Assembly (NCBI GenBank): GCA_963725895.1
Contig: CAVSAJ010000001.1
Coordinates: 248,001-312,000 of the forward strand
Direction: 5' to 3'
DNA length: 64,000 nucleotides
Source: Bog-473 sp963725895
GTDB lineage: Bacteria > Actinomycetota > Acidimicrobiia > Acidimicrobiales > RAAP-2
Every line of letters begins with the position of its first letter. Position 1 is the stretch's first letter. A model generated the notes under the pieces. The model was not told the origin of the DNA. It worked only from the letters and a program-made list of their open reading frames with translations, and searched no databases. The position numbers were made by a program, and so were the translations under genes. Below, piece by piece: positions 43,975 through 52,907 of this stretch.

Positions 43975-44166
43975 TTAGCGGACCGTGCCCTGAGAGAACC
44001 GGCGCAGGCGCCGCAATGCCCCACCAAGTGACCGCTCGACCGCGATGAGCTCGTGCGCGGCATCCTCGTCGCCGCTCGCGAGTGCGCCCTCGGCCATTGC
44101 CGTCACGCGCTCATGGAGCTCGGCCAGGCTCGATGTCAGGGAAGAGATCTCGGCGGCGGTGGACAT
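43975..44166 (-). CDS. Small helical protein, unknown function
   Basis: 63-residue frame on the minus strand, beginning MSTAAEISSLTSSLAELHERV and ending in a basic LGGALRRLRRFSQ segment (shown in parts). The heptad-like hydrophobic spacing suggests two amphipathic helices. Composition and codon use look coding, and similar short helical proteins occur in actinobacteria, but I cannot name a family. ATG 44166 has no clear ribosome-binding site. It faces the vapC-like gene (convergent) and is divergent from hisD. Confidence 0.5.
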   Translation of the reverse strand: MSTAAEISSLTSSLAELHERVTAMAEGALASGDEDAAHELIAVERSLGGALRRLRRFSQGTVR

Positions 44167-44312
44167 CCCGCGATGATGGCCGATGGCCAGCGTGGCTGCG
44201 CCATCGCCGCAACGGGGTGAGGCCGGCGTCCAGGAACCGTCTCGGAGTTCATGGTGCTCCTTGCGGGGCGCGCATCGACGTATTGGCGCCAGGACCTCCC
44301 GGGAGGCCCCAG

Positions 44313-44318
44313 TAGCCT
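44313..44318 (+). promoter_or_regulatory. Probable his operon -10 box
   Basis: TAGCCT ends 10 nt before hisD ATG 44328, leaving a leader of about 3 nt. There is thus no room for a his leader-peptide attenuator or T-box. Confidence 0.45.
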
Positions 44319-44327
44319 TGTGAGCTC

Positions 44328-45644
44328 ATGTCCCTGCGTGTCCTGGACCTACGCGGCGTCCGGCCGCCGTTCGACGCCGTCCTCCCGCGCCCGGCGGCGC
44401 CCGGGGCTGATGTCCACGACGCCGTCGCCCGGATCCTCGGGACGGTGAGAGAGGAACGCGACGCTGCGCTGCGGTCCTTCACGGCCGACCTGGACGGAGT
44501 GGATGTCTCCAGCGGGCTACGGATCCCCGCAGGCGAGCTCGACGAGGCCCGTTGTCGCGTCGAGTCCGACCTGCTCAAGGCGCTCGAGATTGCCTTCGGC
44601 CGCATCCTGGCCTACCACGAGCTCGAAGGTGAACCACCCGGCGACATGGTCGAGGGCGGTGTCATCGTCAGTCATCTGACGCGTCCGGTCGAGCGGGCCG
44701 GGATCTATGCCCCGGGCGGGAGAGCCCGCTATCCCTCCACGGTCCTCATGTGCGCGGCACCGGCACGGGTGGCGGGCGTCGGCAGCATCGCGTTGTGCGT
44801 GCCACCTGCCTCGGACGGACGCATAGACGATGCGACCTTGTGTGCTGCCTCGGTCGCCGGGGTCGACGAGGTCTACCGTGTCGGCGGAGCGCAGGCGATC
44901 GCGGCCATGGCGTACGGCACCGAGAGCATCCCCGCGGTCGACGTCATCGCGGGACCAGGCAACGCGTACGTCGCCGAAGCCAAGCGGCAGGTCTCGGGTG
45001 TCGTCGGCGTGGCCTCCGCCTTCGCAGGACCCTCGGAGATCGTGGTGGTGGCGGCGCCGGGAGCTCCGCCGGCCTTCGCCGCCATTGACGTGGTGGTCCA
45101 GGCCGAACACGGTCCCGACGGGCTGGCGTGGCTGGTGAGCTGGAACGCCGACCTCTTGAGCGCCGTGTCGGCTGAGGTGGACCGCATCGTGGCGGCTTCG
45201 GAACGGCGAGCCGACCTCGAGTCGACCCTGGCGACGGCCGGAATCGCCTGCCTCGTCGACGGACCAGAGCAGGCGCTGGCTGTTGCGAACGCCGTGGCTC
45301 CCGAGCACCTCGAGCTCATGGTGCCCGAGGCGGACGCGGGGGGACTGCTTCGGCTTGTGCAGAACGCAGGTGCCGTTTTCGTCGGAGAGTGGTCGCCGGC
45401 CAGCATGGGTGACTACGTGGCGGGGCCGAACCACGTCTTGCCCACGAACCGGACCGCGCGCTTCGCGTCCGCGTTGCGCGCCGACGACTTCCGCAAGCAC
45501 GTGCACGCCGTCCGGGTCACCCCCGACGCGCTCCGGGTGCTCGGACCGCACGTCGTCACGCTGGCAGAGGCCGAGGGACTGCCCGCACACGCCGATTCGG
45601 TTCGGTGGCGCCTGCGGGCGCTGGACGACGGAGCTGACACGTGA
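44328..45644 (+). CDS. hisD: Histidinol dehydrogenase
   Basis: Oxidises L-histidinol to L-histidine in two NAD+-dependent steps, last in the pathway. 438 residues. The catalytic base pair Glu326-His327 lies in VAPEHLEL. Zinc and substrate motifs are also present: RPVERAGIYAPGG, DVIAGPGNAYVAEAKRQV, AGPSEIVVVA, GPNHVLPT and GDYVAGPNH. It leads hisD-C-B-H-A-F, all with 1-19 nt overlaps, so the block is one operon. Confidence 0.96.
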   Translation: MSLRVLDLRGVRPPFDAVLPRPAAPGADVHDAVARILGTVREERDAALRSFTADLDGVDVSSGLRIPAGELDEARCRVESDLLKALEIAFGRILAYHELEGEPPGDMVEGGVIVSHLTRPVERAGIYAPGGRARYPSTVLMCAAPARVAGVGSIALCVPPASDGRIDDATLCAASVAGVDEVYRVGGAQAIAAMAYGTESIPAVDVIAGPGNAYVAEAKRQVSGVVGVASAFAGPSEIVVVAAPGAPPAFAAIDVVVQAEHGPDGLAWLVSWNADLLSAVSAEVDRIVAASERRADLESTLATAGIACLVDGPEQALAVANAVAPEHLELMVPEADAGGLLRLVQNAGAVFVGEWSPASMGDYVAGPNHVLPTNRTARFASALRADDFRKHVHAVRVTPDALRVLGPHVVTLAEAEGLPAHADSVRWRLRALDDGADT

Positions 45645-46705
45645 GCGCGGTCCCGCCGGTGCGGCCCGACCTCTTGCTCTCGGAGGGATATCACTCGCCT
45701 CAGGTGGAGGCAGAGGTGCGGCTCAACACGAACGAGTCGCCGCTGGCCCCGCCCGAGGCGTGGCGCGAGGAGTTGCTCGCCGCGCTCGAGGAAGTCTCCT
45801 TCCACCGCTATCCGGACCGGCCCGCCGCCGAGCTGCGCGAGGCCGTCGCCGCGTTGCACGGGGTCACGACCTCGGAAGTCTTCTGCGCGAATGGGTCCAA
45901 CGAGGTCCTGCAGTGCCTCCTGCTGGCATTCGGAGGACCCGGCCGCACGGCCCTCCTCTTCGAGCCCACCTACGCGCTGCATGCACACATTGCGCGCATC
46001 ACCGGAACCACCATCGTCGAAGGCGCGCGCGACGATGACTTCCGGATTGATGCCGACGATGCGGTTGCGCTCCTTGGGGAGCGGCGACCCGACATCACCT
46101 TCTTGTGCTCGCCCAACAATCCCACCGGCTTGGCCGAGCCGCCGGCAACGGTCGCCGCCGTGTGCGGTGCCGCGCCGGGACTGGTCATCGTGGACGAGGC
46201 CTACGGGCAGTTCGCGCCATGGTCGGCGTTGGCGCTGCACGGTTCGGCCCACCCGGGTTTGGTGGTCACAAGGACCTTCTCCAAGACGTGGGCGATGGCC
46301 GGCGCGAGGCTGGGCTACCTGATCGCCGACGCCGCAGTCGTCGCGGCCTGCGAGTCGGTCGTCCTGCCGTACCACCTGTCGGTTCAGACGCAGCTGGCTG
46401 GGCTCCTCGCTCTGCGCCACGTACCAGAGATGGAAGCGCGCGTGGCCAACATCACCGAGGAGCGGGGCCGCGTCGCCGCCGCATTGGCCGACCTGCCGGT
46501 CGACACCTGGCCATCCGACGCAAATTTCATCCTGTTCCGCCCCCTCGAGCGCGACGCCGACGAGGTGTGGCATTCGCTCCTGGCCCACTCGGTCTTGATC
46601 CGTAACTGCGCCAGCTGGGACGGCCTGCGGGGCTGCTTGCGTGTCACCATCGGGACCGCCTATGAGAACGATCGCTTTCTCCACGCCCTGAAGGAGAGCC
46701 TGTGA
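45641..46705 (+). CDS. hisC: Histidinol-phosphate aminotransferase
   Basis: PLP-dependent transamination of imidazole-acetol phosphate to histidinol phosphate. 354 residues. The PLP lysine is K215 in TRTFSKTWAMAGARLGY; other fold-type I marks are RLNTNESPLAPP, FCANGSNEVLQ, SPNNPTGL and VIVDEAYGQF. The GTG start overlaps the hisD stop (GTGA). Length and motifs are standard. Confidence 0.95.
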   Translation: MSAVPPVRPDLLLSEGYHSPQVEAEVRLNTNESPLAPPEAWREELLAALEEVSFHRYPDRPAAELREAVAALHGVTTSEVFCANGSNEVLQCLLLAFGGPGRTALLFEPTYALHAHIARITGTTIVEGARDDDFRIDADDAVALLGERRPDITFLCSPNNPTGLAEPPATVAAVCGAAPGLVIVDEAYGQFAPWSALALHGSAHPGLVVTRTFSKTWAMAGARLGYLIADAAVVAACESVVLPYHLSVQTQLAGLLALRHVPEMEARVANITEERGRVAAALADLPVDTWPSDANFILFRPLERDADEVWHSLLAHSVLIRNCASWDGLRGCLRVTIGTAYENDRFLHALKESL

Positions 46706-47304
46706 GCACCGCCGCCCGTCACGCCAGCAAAGAGCGTGTCACCAAGGAGACCACAGTCGTCGCGTCGCTAGTCGTCGACGGGACCGGCCGCACCGAGGTG
46801 AGCACGGGGCTGCCGTTCTTCGACCACATGGTCGACCAGCTGGGCCGGCACGCTTCCTTCGACCTCAGTGTCCGCGCCGAGGGAGACCTGCATGTCGACG
46901 CACACCACACGGTTGAAGACGTCGGCATCGTCGTCGGAGCGTGTCTGGCGGATGCGCTAGGCGAGAAGGCGGGTGTGCGCCGCTTCGCTTCGATGCTCGT
47001 GCCGCTCGACGAGGCGCTGATCGAGGTGGCGCTGGACCTCTCGGGACGGCCGTACCTCGCCTACGGGCTCGACTTCGCGCCCGACACGCCAGGGCTCGGG
47101 ACGCCACCATTCAACCCCCAGCTGGCGGAGGAGTTCTGGCGTGCCTTCGTGACCGCCGCCAACGTGACGCTCCACATCAGGTATCTCGAGGGCAAGAACA
47201 CCCACCACATACTCGAGGCCAGCTTCAAGGGGGTGGCCCGGTGCCTGCGCGATGCGGTGCGTGTCGAGGGAGGTGGCATCCCCTCGACGAAGGGGAGCTT
47301 GTGA
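46702..47304 (+). CDS. hisB: Imidazoleglycerol-phosphate dehydratase
   Basis: Manganese-dependent dehydration of imidazole-glycerol phosphate. 200 residues, monofunctional (no HAD phosphatase domain). The two duplicated metal motifs are visible: DAHHTVEDVGI and NTHHILEASFK, plus GLPFFDHMVDQLGRHASFDL (in two parts). The GTG start overlaps the hisC stop. The histidinol-phosphate phosphatase must be encoded elsewhere. Confidence 0.96.
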   Translation: MSTAARHASKERVTKETTVVASLVVDGTGRTEVSTGLPFFDHMVDQLGRHASFDLSVRAEGDLHVDAHHTVEDVGIVVGACLADALGEKAGVRRFASMLVPLDEALIEVALDLSGRPYLAYGLDFAPDTPGLGTPPFNPQLAEEFWRAFVTAANVTLHIRYLEGKNTHHILEASFKGVARCLRDAVRVEGGGIPSTKGSL

Positions 47305-47930
47305 CAGGCCTGCGCATCGCCGTCCTCGACTACGGCATCGGCAACCTGCGGTCGGCGGAAAAAGCACTGCAACATGTCGGGGCCGACGCCCGGCTCGTGA
47401 GCGACCCGGCGTCGGTCGAAGCGGCTGACGGAGTCGTGCTGCCTGGCGTCGGTGCGTTCGGGGCTTGCGCGCGGGCGTTGCGCGACAGCGGCTTGGAGCA
47501 GACGGCACGTGCCGCGCTCGACGCCGCCGTGCCGTTCTTCGGAGTGTGCGTCGGTTTCCAGCTGCTCTATGAGGGCTCGGTGGAGAGTCCCGATGCGTCG
47601 GGCCTCGGCGTGTTGCCGGGCACGGTTGGTGCCCTGCCTCCAGGTGTCAAGCATCCGCAGATGCAGTGGAACACACTGAAGGTTCGCGCTGAGGAGGCAC
47701 CCAGGGCCCTCGAGGGACTGGGTGCGTGCCCGTGGGTGTACTTCGTGCACTCCTTCGCCCCACCGGTGGGGGAGGAGACGGTCGCGGTATGCGACTACGG
47801 CGGTCCCGTTGCGGCCCTGGCGGAGCGAGGGACACTCTGGGGCGCGCAGTTCCATCCCGAGAAGTCGGGTGCCACGGGCCTGGCGCTGCTGGCCAACTTC
47901 GTGCGCGTGGTTTCGACGGGTGCCTCGTGA
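47301..47930 (+). CDS. hisH: Imidazole glycerol phosphate synthase, glutaminase subunit
   Basis: Class I glutamine amidotransferase that feeds ammonia to HisF. 209 residues. The triad is Cys83 (FFGVCVGFQLLYEGS), His185 and Glu187 (AQFHPEKSG). The first strand is IAVLDYGIGNLRSAEKAL. The usual oxyanion-strand sequence is C-x-G-M-Q; here it is CVGFQ, a conservative change. GTG 47301 overlaps the hisB stop. Confidence 0.95.
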   Translation: MTGLRIAVLDYGIGNLRSAEKALQHVGADARLVSDPASVEAADGVVLPGVGAFGACARALRDSGLEQTARAALDAAVPFFGVCVGFQLLYEGSVESPDASGLGVLPGTVGALPPGVKHPQMQWNTLKVRAEEAPRALEGLGACPWVYFVHSFAPPVGEETVAVCDYGGPVAALAERGTLWGAQFHPEKSGATGLALLANFVRVVSTGAS

Positions 47931-48688
47931 TGCAACTGCTGCCTGCGATCGACCTACGGGCCGGCGAGGCCGTGCGCCTCACACGAGGTGACTTCGCCCG
48001 TGAGGATCGATACGGCGACCCGGTGGCATTGGCCGTCCGCTACATCGATGGCGGTGCAGGCTGGCTTCACGTCGTAGACCTCGACGGGGCCCGCACCGGC
48101 GTCCCCCACGAACGAGAACTCGTGGGGGAGATCGTCCGCCTCGCGGCCCACGGCCGGGTCAACGTGCAGTTCGGGGGTGGGGTCCGCAACGATGACGACG
48201 CCGAAGAACTTCTCGCTTCAGGCGTGGCGCGGGTCGTACTGGGCACGGCAGCACTGGAGGAGCCCGCCTTAGCGGGGAGATGCGCGCGCCGCTGGCCCGG
48301 CCGGGTCGCCGTTGGGCTCGACTACCGGGTGGGAACGGACGGCGTCGCCGAGGCCCAGGCCCAAGGGTGGCTCACCGGGTCCGGACAGTCCCTCGACGAC
48401 CTGCTCGAGCTGTGGGCACACGAACCGTTGGGCGCGGTCGTGGCCACGGCTGTGGCACGCGACGGCATGCTGTCCGGGCCGGATCTCAAGGGCCTTGCAG
48501 CGCTGCTGGAGGCCACGGCGTTGCCCGTGGTGGCCTCGGGTGGGGTGGCGGCGACGAAGGACCTGCTCGACCTGGCCGGCCTGGGCTCGCCCGAGCGGCG
48601 CCTGTCGGGAGCCATCGTCGGGAGGGCCCTCGTGGAGGGCCGCTTCAGCGTGGAGGAGGGTGTGGCCGCGTGCGCAGCGTCCGGTTGA
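47930..48688 (+). CDS. hisA: Phosphoribosylformimino-5-aminoimidazole carboxamide ribotide isomerase
   Basis: (beta-alpha)8-barrel isomerase of histidine synthesis, 252 residues from ATG 47930 (GTG 47927 is in frame). The phosphate-binding and catalytic motifs are PAIDLRAGEAVRL, VQFGGGVRNDDDA, VARVVLGTAALEEP and VASGGVAATKD. Many actinobacteria use one enzyme, PriA, for HisA and TrpF reactions; here a separate trpF exists at 55070, so this copy is probably monofunctional. The region that usually reads T-D-x-x-R-D-G-T is TAVARDGM, a deviation worth noting. Confidence 0.93.
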   Translation: MQLLPAIDLRAGEAVRLTRGDFAREDRYGDPVALAVRYIDGGAGWLHVVDLDGARTGVPHERELVGEIVRLAAHGRVNVQFGGGVRNDDDAEELLASGVARVVLGTAALEEPALAGRCARRWPGRVAVGLDYRVGTDGVAEAQAQGWLTGSGQSLDDLLELWAHEPLGAVVATAVARDGMLSGPDLKGLAALLEATALPVVASGGVAATKDLLDLAGLGSPERRLSGAIVGRALVEGRFSVEEGVAACAASG

Positions 48689-49435
48689 TCCCGTGCCTCG
48701 ACGTCACCGGGGGGCGCGTCGTGAAGGGCGTTCGCTTCGTCGATCTGACCGACGAGGGCGACCCCGTCGAGCTGGCCGCCCGCTACGACGCCGAGGGGGC
48801 TGACGAGGTCACGTTCCTCGATATCACTGCTTCGTCGGACGGTCGCGACACGATGGTGGAGGTGGTGGCGCGCACCGCCGAGCAGGTCTTCATCCCCCTG
48901 ACGGTGGGTGGGGGTGTCCGGGCGGCGGAGGATGCACGCCGCCTCCTCCGGGCCGGGGCGGACAAGATCGCGGTGAACACGGCCGCACTCGAGCGACCCG
49001 CGCTCGTGCGCGACATCGCCGACGAGTTCGGAGGCCAATGCGCGGTCGTGGCGATCGACGCCGCGGACTCGTCCGAACGGCGGCGGGTGGGAGGTGCATA
49101 CGCACGGCGGACGCCGTCCAACGGGACGTGATGTCGTGGCCTGGGCGGCTGAGTGCGCCCGCAACGGCGCAGGGGAGATCCTGGTGACGTCCATGGACCG
49201 GGACGGGACGCGTGACGGTTTCGACCTGCCGCTGACGCGGGCGGTGGTCGACGCGGTCGACATCCCAGTTGTTGCTTCCGGTGGGGTCGGCCGCTTGCAG
49301 GACTTGGTCGACGGCGCGCTCGAAGGGGGCGCTGACGCGGTCCTTGCGGCGTCGATCTTCCACCGACGCGAATTCACGATCGGTGAGGCCAAGGCCTATC
49401 TGGCTGCCCATGGAGTGACCGTCCGCCCGGCGTGA
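48670..49435 (+). CDS. hisF: Imidazole glycerol phosphate synthase, cyclase subunit (one frame break)
   Basis: Cyclase partner of HisH. GTG 48670 lies 19 nt inside hisA. N-terminal part: RLIPCLDVTGGRVVKGVRF with the catalytic Asp, VFIPLTVGGGVRAAEDA and AGADKIAVNTAAL. The frame breaks in the GGG at 49085-49087. Dropping one G restores RRWEVHTHGGRRPTG and gives 254 residues, continuing with LVTSMDRDGTRDGFD (second catalytic Asp) and PVVASGGVGRLQDLVDG. The length after repair is standard, so the break is likely an artefact. Confidence 0.92.
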
Positions 49436-49470
49436 GGGTGTCGCTGACCTGGGCGGGCGGCGTCGTGCGG

Positions 49471-49476
49471 TACCGT
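49471..49476 (+). promoter_or_regulatory. Probable internal promoter of the GroES-like gene
   Basis: TACCGT ends 7 nt before GTG 49483, predicting a leaderless transcript that also covers hisI, trpE and ygfZ. Confidence 0.5.
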
Positions 49477-49482
49477 GCGAGG

Positions 49483-49860
49483 GTGCCCACGTCGACGAGG
49501 AAGAACGGGACCAGCAGGGCCAAGGCAAGCCAGACGCAGGCGCCCGAGGACAAACAGCCCATCTCGGTGCTCTTCGATCGCGTGATGGTGCAGATCTCGC
49601 CGACCGATGGCGAGCGCCGCTCCCGCGCCGGGATCTTGATCCCAGCCACCGCCCAAATCAGTCGCCGCTTGACCTGGGCCGACGCCGTAGCGGTGGGTCC
49701 GCACGTGCGGACCGTCAAGGTCGGCGACACCGTGCTGTTCAATCCCGAGGACCGCTTCGAGGTGGAAGTGCACGGCGAGGAGTACGTGATTCTGCGCGAG
49801 AGGGACATCCACGCGATCGCCTCGCCGCGCAACGACAGCGGCACAGGGCTCTACCTTTGA
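49483..49860 (+). CDS. GroES-like (Cpn10-fold) small protein
   Basis: 125 residues from GTG 49483. After a ~35-residue basic/polar N-terminus comes a Cpn10-like domain: VLFDRVMVQISPTDG, AGILIPATAQ, then VAVGPHVRTVKVGDTVLFNPEDRFEVEVHGEEYVILRERDIHAI (seen in parts). It resembles GroES except that the mobile-loop equivalent (RRSRAGILIPA) and the domain's partners are altered. No groEL is adjacent. It sits between hisF and hisI; its TGA overlaps the hisI TTG. An in-frame GTG at 49432 exists, but the -10 box supports 49483. Confidence 0.78.
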   Translation: MPTSTRKNGTSRAKASQTQAPEDKQPISVLFDRVMVQISPTDGERRSRAGILIPATAQISRRLTWADAVAVGPHVRTVKVGDTVLFNPEDRFEVEVHGEEYVILRERDIHAIASPRNDSGTGLYL

Positions 49861-50279
49861 GCGCCCCGGGAGCCGAGGCGTCCACCGCGCCGGCTGCACC
49901 CGAGGGCGTGCCGCTCAGCGTCGACGAGGAGCTCGTCGCCGCCGTCGACTTCGCCAAACAGGCCAATGGTCTCGTGCCGGCCATCATCCAGGACGCGTCC
50001 GACAAGACCGTCTTGACGGTGGCGTACATGGATGCAGAGGCGCTGCGACGAACCTTGAGGACGGGACGCACCTGGTTCTTCAGCCGCAGCCGCCAGGAGT
50101 ACTGGCAGAAGGGTGAGACCTCCGGCGACCGCCAGTACGTGCGCGAGGTGCGCCTCGACTGCGACGGCGACGCGCTCGTCGTCCTGGTCGACCAGCACGG
50201 GCGCGGCGCGTGCCACACGGGGGAGCGCACGTGCTTCTACCGCACGATCGGCACGGGTCCCGGGGTGCCCGCGCCGTGA
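49857..50279 (+). CDS. hisI: Phosphoribosyl-AMP cyclohydrolase
   Basis: Zinc-dependent opening of the purine ring of PR-AMP, third step of histidine synthesis. 140 residues, no fused HisE domain. Metal ligands cluster in LDCDGDALVVLVDQ (Asp101, Cys102, Asp103, Asp105) and HGRGACHTGERTCFYR (Cys119, Cys126). VAYMDAEALRRTL and SRSRQEYWQKGETSG are the substrate motifs. The TTG start overlaps the GroES-like stop, and trpE GTG overlaps its own stop. The N-terminal ~20 residues are an Ala/Pro-rich extension. Confidence 0.95.
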   Translation: MSAPGAEASTAPAAPEGVPLSVDEELVAAVDFAKQANGLVPAIIQDASDKTVLTVAYMDAEALRRTLRTGRTWFFSRSRQEYWQKGETSGDRQYVREVRLDCDGDALVVLVDQHGRGACHTGERTCFYRTIGTGPGVPAP

Positions 50280-51895
50280 CGCCGGCTGGTGCGCCGAGCC
50301 CGGAGGCGGGCTCGGGCGTGCTCGGGTTCCAGCCTGACCCCGCCGAGTTCGCCGCGCTGGCCAAAGAACATGCCATCGTGCCCGTGTGGTGCGAGATGGT
50401 CGCCGACACGCTCACGCCGGTCGCGTGCTTCGCCAATGTCGTCGGCGACGGCGAGGGATTCCTCTTCGAGTCCGTCGAAGGCGGCGAACGCTGGGGCCGC
50501 TACTCGTTCGTGGGGCGTCGTCCGCTGGCCACGCTCACGGCGCGGGGCCGCATGGTCGAGACCACGGGCCGGCTCGGTTTGGCACCCTCCCAAGAGGGGA
50601 TCCTGGCGGCGATCGAGGCATTGCTGGCGCGCTATCAATCGCCGGGGCTGGCCGGTCTCCCCCCTCTACACGGAGGGCTGGTGGGGTATCTCGGTTATGA
50701 CGTGGTGCGCGAGGTCGAGCGGCTGCCGCACCCGCCCAGCGACGATCTCGGGCAGCCGGACGCCGCGCTGGTCGTGATCGGCCAGTTCTGTGCCTTCGAC
50801 CACTGGCGCCAGCGCATCGTGCTCGTCGAAAACGTGGTGGTGCCCGAGGCCCCCGACGGCCTGGTCGACGAAACAGCGGTCGCCGCTGCATACGAGGCAG
50901 CCTGTGTCCGTCTCGGCCAGCTCGCGGCCGACTGCGCACGCCCGGGGGACGCCGGAGCAGCGGCCGGCGAGCTGATCGCCGCGCCACCGCCCGGGCTCGA
51001 GAAGGCCGATGCGGCACGCACGATGACGCCGGATGACTACAAGGCTGCCATTGGCGTCGCCAAGGACTACATCCGGGCGGGCGACATCTTCCAAGTCGTG
51101 CTCTCGCAGCGTTACGACCTGCTCCTCGACACGGACCCCTTCGACGTGTACCGGGCTCTGCGGCTGCTCAACCCGAGCCCCTATCTCTACTTCTTGAGGT
51201 TTCCCGAGCTCACCGTCGTCGGTGCGTCGCCCGAGCCGATGGTGCGCCTGCGCGACGGGACCGTGATCTCACGGCCGATCGCCGGGTCGCGGCCGCGTGG
51301 CGAGAGCGAACAACACGACCGCCTGCTGGAGGGGGAACTGGCAGAGGATCCCAAGGAGCTCGCAGAGCACATCATGCTCGTCGATCTTGCCCGCAACGAC
51401 GTCGGGCGAGTCGTGCGGTTCGGAACCGAGAAGGTCGATGAGCTCATGACGATCGAGCGCTACAGCCACATCATGCACATCACGTCGCAGGTCTCAGGCG
51501 AGCTGGCCGAGGACAAAGGCCCGATCGACGTCCTGCGGGCCACGCTCCCGGCAGGCACGCTCTCGGGCGCGCCGAAGGTGCGCGCCATGGAGATCATCGA
51601 CGAGCTCGAGCCGACCAAGCGCGGAGTGTACGGAGGCGTTGTCGGCTACATCGACTTCTCGGGCAACATCGACACCGCCATCGCCATCCGCACCATGGTG
51701 GTCACACCGGACGGCCGTGCCAGTGTCCAGGCGGGAGCAGGGATCGTCGCCGACAGCGATCCTCAGAGCGAAGACGAGGAGTGCGCGCACAAGGCGGGCG
51801 CACTCTTGGTGGCGGTCACGGCGGCGCGGCGCATGGCCGCGTCGCGGCGGGTCCCAGCGGGCCCGCCGACCGGGAGGGTTCGGTCGGCGCCGTGA
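50276..51895 (+). CDS. trpE: Anthranilate synthase component I
   Basis: Makes anthranilate from chorismate and ammonia, the first committed tryptophan step. 539 residues. The N-terminal half carries the feedback-site region LFESVEGGERWGRYSFVG. The chorismate-binding domain shows GDIFQVVLSQRY, LNPSPYLYFLRF, GASPEPMVR, RPIAGSRPRGE, HIMLVDLARNDVGRV, LPAGTLSGAPKVRAMEII and YGGVVGYIDFSGNIDTAIAIRTM. The GTG overlaps hisI, so it is translated with the his block. trpG and trpD are not in the window. Confidence 0.96.
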   Translation: MTPAGAPSPEAGSGVLGFQPDPAEFAALAKEHAIVPVWCEMVADTLTPVACFANVVGDGEGFLFESVEGGERWGRYSFVGRRPLATLTARGRMVETTGRLGLAPSQEGILAAIEALLARYQSPGLAGLPPLHGGLVGYLGYDVVREVERLPHPPSDDLGQPDAALVVIGQFCAFDHWRQRIVLVENVVVPEAPDGLVDETAVAAAYEAACVRLGQLAADCARPGDAGAAAGELIAAPPPGLEKADAARTMTPDDYKAAIGVAKDYIRAGDIFQVVLSQRYDLLLDTDPFDVYRALRLLNPSPYLYFLRFPELTVVGASPEPMVRLRDGTVISRPIAGSRPRGESEQHDRLLEGELAEDPKELAEHIMLVDLARNDVGRVVRFGTEKVDELMTIERYSHIMHITSQVSGELAEDKGPIDVLRATLPAGTLSGAPKVRAMEIIDELEPTKRGVYGGVVGYIDFSGNIDTAIAIRTMVVTPDGRASVQAGAGIVADSDPQSEDEECAHKAGALLVAVTAARRMAASRRVPAGPPTGRVRSAP

Positions 51896-52899
51896 GCGCA
51901 CCGCCAGCCGAGGTCGACGCCTTGCGGTACGGAGCCGGTGCGTATCGGGCCCCCCGGGACGTGCTGGCGGTCCGCGGTCCCGAGGCCGAGAGCTACCTGC
52001 AGGGCCAGCTGAGCGCGGACCTCTCGAGTCTGGCGGTCGGTGCATCGGCCGACTCGCTCCTGCTCGAACCAGACGGGAAGCTGTCTGCCCTGCTGCGTGT
52101 GACACGCAGAGACGGCCAGAGCTTCCTGCTCGACGTCGAGGGCGGGTACGGCGACGCTGTCGTGGCGCGGCTGCGCCGGTTCCTCTTGCGGTCCAAGGTG
52201 GAGATCGAGGTGCTGCCCTGGCGCTGCCTGTCGCTGCGGGGTGCAGGCGTGGGCGAGGCGGCCGCCGGGCTGCTGACCGTCTTGGCCGAGCGAGGCGTGG
52301 TGGCGGTGCCGTTCTCGTGGAACGGGTGGACGGGCGTGGACATGCTCGGCCCGGGCGACGTAATCCTCGGGCCCGAGGCGCTGGACCTACCGGCTGGTGT
52401 CATGGCCTGCGGTGCCGAGGCGGTCGAGGCCTGTCGGATCGTGTCAGGGATCCCTGCCATGGGAGCAGAGCTCACGAACAAGACGATCGCCGCGGAGGCC
52501 GGGCTGGTGGAGCGCACGGTCAGCTTCACCAAGGGCTGTTACACCGGCCAGGAGCTCGTGGCGAGGATCGACTCCCGCGGCTCCAATGTGGCGCGCCGGC
52601 TGGTCGGCGTGTTGGCGCCCGAGGGCGCAGTGGACACCGAGCAGCCTTTGTCGCGGGGCATGACGCTGCACGCCGGCGAGGCGCCCCCGGGAGACGGCGC
52701 CGCGGACGACAAGGTGGTGGGTACCCTCACCTCAGCCGCCTGGAGCCCCGAGCTGGGCGCCTGGGCGGCGCTCGGCTACCTGCATCGCAGCGTCGAGGCC
52801 CCCGCATCCGTGCGGGTCCGATCGGGCGAAGGAGTGGGCGGTTCCTGGCCGGCCCGCGTGGTGACGCTCCCGATGGTCGGCCGCGTCGGCCAGCCCTGA
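51892..52899 (+). CDS. ygfZ: YgfZ/GcvT-like tetrahydrofolate-binding protein
   Basis: Folate-dependent factor for iron-sulfur cluster maintenance. 335 residues from GTG 51892, overlapping the trpE stop. The signature KGCYTGQELVARIDSRG has its conserved Cys at residue 216. The N-terminal GcvT-like part includes SYLQGQLSADLSSL and LLLEPDGKLSALLRV. The C-terminal beta-barrel has WAALGYLHRS. Its role for the his/trp operon is unclear; it may simply be co-transcribed. Confidence 0.92.
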   Translation: MSAPPAEVDALRYGAGAYRAPRDVLAVRGPEAESYLQGQLSADLSSLAVGASADSLLLEPDGKLSALLRVTRRDGQSFLLDVEGGYGDAVVARLRRFLLRSKVEIEVLPWRCLSLRGAGVGEAAAGLLTVLAERGVVAVPFSWNGWTGVDMLGPGDVILGPEALDLPAGVMACGAEAVEACRIVSGIPAMGAELTNKTIAAEAGLVERTVSFTKGCYTGQELVARIDSRGSNVARRLVGVLAPEGAVDTEQPLSRGMTLHAGEAPPGDGAADDKVVGTLTSAAWSPELGAWAALGYLHRSVEAPASVRVRSGEGVGGSWPARVVTLPMVGRVGQP

Positions 52900-52907
52900 C
52901 GAGCGGC

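Noticed and set aside
49432..49482. Upstream GTG start for the GroES-like protein, overlapping the hisF stop
   Set aside because: It would encode MRVSLTWAGGVVRYRAR, unlike the family, and spans a -10 box placed 7 nt from GTG 49483.
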